The position numbers and the translations under genes are program-made. Below the pieces are notes generated by a model, which had not been told where the DNA came from, searched no databases, and saw only the letters and a program-made list of their open reading frames with translations. 7,512 bases of DNA from Clostridia bacterium (lineage in GTDB: Bacteria; Bacillota; Clostridia; Lachnospirales; Anaerotignaceae), in the NCBI GenBank assembly GCA_900757025.1, contig CAAEMG010000145.1:1-7512 (forward strand). The letters run 5' to 3'. How positions within the stretch are numbered: position 1 is the stretch's first letter; each line of letters starts with the position of its first letter. Shown piece by piece: positions 5,862 through 7,512 of the stretch.

Positions 5862-6956
5862 TTAAAAATCAAGTTTTCCTAAATAGCTTTCCATGTCAAC
5901 GCCAAACTCATTGCTTATTGTTCTCATTTCTTCAAGAGTTTTGCTGTTTACAGGTATGCCCTCTTTAAGACGTTTTGCATAAGCCTCAACTTCTTTTTCG
6001 CCATGTGTATAAATTCTTTCCTGTCCATATGCTTTAGGAGATTCACGAAGTTCTTTAAGGAAAGCCGAAAAATTATTTTTAATTTCTTCAGGGTCACCAA
6101 AAATATTCGGATTAATGGCAACAAAACCGTGGCAAGTTCCGCCGACGCTTCCTATATTTGTATGGTTTGATGTAAGGCCGAGAGAAAGTATTGATGAGAA
6201 TATTTCGGCAAGCATACCATAGCCGTAACCCTTATGGCTTCCAGTAAGTTCAAGACCACCACCAAGAGGAAGTATTCCGCCGCCCTTTTTCTCGTTTATG
6301 TTTTCAAGAACCTCTGCCGCATTTGAGCAAGGTTTTCCTTCTGCGTTTATTGTCCAGCCGTCAGGAAGAGGTGCACCTTTTTTATTGTATACTTCAACTT
6401 TTCCTCTTGTTACAACAGTTGTTGACGCATCAAAGAGGAAATCGTAAGGTTCTGCCGGCATTGCAACGGCAATAGGGTTGCTGCCAAGCATAGCAAGTCT
6501 TCCGAATGTAGGAACCATAATAGCCTCGCTGTTTGTTACAGACATACCTATAAGGCCTTCTTTGCAAGCCATCTTTGCATAATATCCCGCAATACCGTAG
6601 TGGTTTGAATTTCTTACGGTAACAAAGCCTGCGCCAAGTTTTTTAGCCTTTTCTATAGCCATATTCATAGCATGATGAGCCACAAGCTGGCCCATTCCGC
6701 CATGGTTATCCAAAACAGCACTTATAGGTGTTTCGTGAACAACTTCCCATTTTGCGTCCATATGAAGTCTGCCGTTTTTCATTGTGTTGTAATAGCGAAC
6801 CATTCTCTGCACACCATGAGATTCGATTCCGTACAAATCACTTGTAAGAAGAACATCTGTAATAATTGCGCTTTCTTCAGCCGTAAAGCCCATTTTTTCA
6901 AAAACCGCAAGGCTGAAATTTTTCAATGAGTTATACTCAATAGTAAAATATGCCAA
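5862..6956 (-). CDS. Ldh_2-family NAD(P)-dependent 2-hydroxyacid dehydrogenase (malate/L-lactate/sulfolactate type)
   Basis: This 364-residue cytoplasmic oxidoreductase belongs to the Ldh_2 family (malate, ureidoglycolate, L-sulfolactate and piperideine-2-carboxylate oxidoreductases), which has a fold unrelated to classical lactate dehydrogenase. Family motifs are SHGVQR (46-51, with proposed catalytic H47), RNSNHYG (115-121), GSNPIA (158-163), the FDAST acid D176 and KGYGYG (242-247). The length is at the usual upper range. The start codon is TTG (6954-6956), supported by GGGAGG at 6965-6970 eight nt upstream; the next in-frame ATG is residue 22, inside the conserved domain. It forms its own unit, with a promoter at 6996-7024 and a terminator at 5822-5854, and converges on the PrpR-like regulator. 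With the D-type dehydrogenase elsewhere in the locus it could interconvert hydroxy-acid enantiomers through a shared keto acid, as ComC does with SlcC for sulfolactate (analogy only). The substrate is not determined. Confidence 0.9.
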   Translation of the reverse strand: MAYFTIEYNSLKNFSLAVFEKMGFTAEESAIITDVLLTSDLYGIESHGVQRMVRYYNTMKNGRLHMDAKWEVVHETPISAVLDNHGGMGQLVAHHAMNMAIEKAKKLGAGFVTVRNSNHYGIAGYYAKMACKEGLIGMSVTNSEAIMVPTFGRLAMLGSNPIAVAMPAEPYDFLFDASTTVVTRGKVEVYNKKGAPLPDGWTINAEGKPCSNAAEVLENINEKKGGGILPLGGGLELTGSHKGYGYGMLAEIFSSILSLGLTSNHTNIGSVGGTCHGFVAINPNIFGDPEEIKNNFSAFLKELRESPKAYGQERIYTHGEKEVEAYAKRLKEGIPVNSKTLEEMRTISNEFGVDMESYLGKLDF

Positions 6957-6964
6957 TTCAATAA

Positions 6965-6970
6965 CCTCCC
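6965..6970 (-). promoter_or_regulatory. Ribosome binding site supporting a TTG start for the Ldh_2 dehydrogenase
   Basis: GGGAGG on the minus strand ends 8 nt before TTG 6956-6954. No ATG or GTG lies at a suitable distance in frame, so the gene appears to use TTG, which often lowers translation. Confidence 0.75.
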
Positions 6971-6995
6971 AAAAAATAATTCATCATACAGCTTT

Positions 6996-7024
6996 ATTGT
7001 AAAATCAAATACATAAAAATGCAA
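6996..7024 (-). promoter_or_regulatory. Predicted sigma-70-type promoter of the Ldh_2 dehydrogenase gene
   Basis: On the minus strand TTGCAT (7019-7024) and TACAAT (6996-7001) are separated by 17 bp. Transcription would start near 6989, giving a leader of about 33 nt. The preceding gene's terminator at 7061-7092 lies just upstream, so this is an independent transcript. Confidence 0.55.
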
Positions 7025-7060
7025 TAAAAAAGTAATTTTATATTAGAACAAAAATATTTT

Positions 7061-7092
7061 AAAAAGCAAAACCGCAGAATATACTTCTGCGG
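7061..7092 (-). terminator. Intrinsic terminator of the AraC-family gene
   Basis: On the minus strand CCGCAGAA (7092-7085) pairs perfectly with TTCTGCGG (7079-7072) over a 5-nt loop and is followed by TTTTGCTTTTT (7071-7061). It begins 10 nt after the AraC stop codon and separates that gene from the Ldh_2 gene. Confidence 0.85.
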
Positions 7093-7102
7093 CTTAAAAA
7101 CA

Positions 7103-7474
7103 TTATAAACTTTTTATAGGTATTTCATATCCCGTATCGGTGCAGTACATATTATCTTTTTCAACATTTATTATTATGTCTTTAGCACCTCTGTTTAAAT
7201 AATTCTTTGGCGAAATTCCAGTTATTTTTTTAAAAACTCTGCTGAAATAATGAACCGATTCAAAACCCAGATAATCAGCGATGGCAGTAATATTCATGTT
7301 TGTATAAAACATAAGCTCTTTGGCTTTTTGGCATTTTCTTATATTTATATATTTCACGGGAGGGCAGCCGGTTATTTCTTTAAACCATGTTGAAAAATAA
7401 GACTCGCTGAAATTCATCAGTCTTGCCAAATCACACACATTTATGGCACTGCATATATTTTCTTCAATATAATG
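7103..7474 (-). CDS. AraC-family transcriptional regulator, C-terminal DNA-binding domain (5' end missing)
   Basis: This is the C-terminal part of an AraC/XylS-type regulator with two helix-turn-helix motifs. The first surrounds VCDLARLMNFSESYFSTWFK, ending in the signature FKEITGCPPVKYIN. The second holds ITAIADYLGFESVHYFSRVF and ends in the AraC hallmark FKKITGISPKNYL. An atypical tail of about 30 residues (from about NRGAKD to the final KSL) follows. The reading frame stays open beyond the GTG at 7436-7438, and the residues upstream of it (IHYIEENICSAIN) are the normal first helix of this domain. That GTG, which lacks a ribosome binding site, is therefore not the true start, and an N-terminal ligand-binding or response-regulator part is missing. 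I end the trustworthy sequence at about 7474, where an inverted copy of the same DNA begins. The gene has its own terminator. Whether it controls the neighbouring dehydrogenase genes is unknown. Confidence 0.85.
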   Translation of the reverse strand, partial: HYIEENICSAINVCDLARLMNFSESYFSTWFKEITGCPPVKYINIRKCQKAKELMFYTNMNITAIADYLGFESVHYFSRVFKKITGISPKNYLNRGAKDIIINVEKDNMYCTDTGYEIPIKSL

Positions 7475-7512
7475 AATTATATTGAAGAAAATATATGCAG
7501 TGCCATAAATGT
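7437..7512. repeat. Perfect inverted repeat, 37-bp arms with a 2-nt centre, reaching the window end
   Basis: Positions 7437-7473 are the exact reverse complement of 7476-7512, with GA at 7474-7475 between them. All 37 pairs match, and the repeat may continue beyond the window. The left arm is genuine AraC-family coding sequence. The right arm, read in the same frame (IYGTAYIFFN), does not resemble the family. A perfect fold-back of coding sequence at a sequence end is typical of a chimeric read or assembly fold-back, so the right arm is probably not real genomic order. Confidence 0.85.

Noticed and set aside
7436..7438. GTG as the start of a small 111-residue AraC protein.
   Set aside because: No ribosome binding site precedes it, and conserved AraC-domain residues continue in frame upstream, so it is an internal codon.

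Overview
The window looks like chromosomal DNA from a low-GC anaerobic Bacillota (Clostridia-type) bacterium. The evidence is AT-rich spacers, strong AAGGAGG/GGGAGG ribosome binding sites, an occasional TTG start, sigma-A-like promoters and U-rich intrinsic terminators. It appears to be a catabolic (accessory metabolism) locus. No rRNA, tRNA, CRISPR array, insertion sequence or phage gene was seen.

Layout: positions 1-3623 carry four genes on the minus strand, read from right to left: an iron-dependent alcohol dehydrogenase, a DapA/NanA-family pyruvate-type aldolase, a D-isomer-specific 2-hydroxyacid dehydrogenase, and the start of a TctB-like small membrane subunit of a tripartite tricarboxylate transporter (cut by the window edge). 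A 338-bp intergenic region (3624-3961) separates them from a divergent plus-strand regulator with a PrpR-type sensor domain, a degenerate AAA+ domain and a Fis-type helix-turn-helix. This region contains one good sigma-70-type promoter in each direction plus repeats that may be operators. The regulator ends at an intrinsic terminator that faces a second terminator, belonging to a convergent minus-strand gene of the Ldh_2 (malate/L-lactate/sulfolactate-type) dehydrogenase family. That gene has its own promoter. The window ends inside an AraC-family regulator on the minus strand, which has its own terminator.

How the genes may work together (inference): the transporter imports an organic anion. 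The two unrelated 2-hydroxyacid dehydrogenases interconvert hydroxy acids and 2-keto acids, possibly with opposite stereospecificity. The aldolase cleaves a 2-keto acid to pyruvate plus an aldehyde, and the iron alcohol dehydrogenase reduces the aldehyde, re-oxidising the NADH formed upstream. The PrpR_N regulator probably controls the divergent operon. The substrate cannot be read from the sequence.

Points most worth a second look: (1) a 102-nt segment between the aldolase and hydroxyacid dehydrogenase genes folds on the transcribed strand into a compact three-way junction with a mutually exclusive alternative hairpin, and matches no riboswitch I recognise; (2) the PrpR-like regulator keeps Walker A but lacks GAFTGA and the Walker B acidic pair, so it is unlikely to be a sigma-54 activator; (3) the last 76 bases are a perfect 37-bp inverted repeat built from the AraC gene's own coding sequence, which is probably a fold-back assembly artefact at a contig end.
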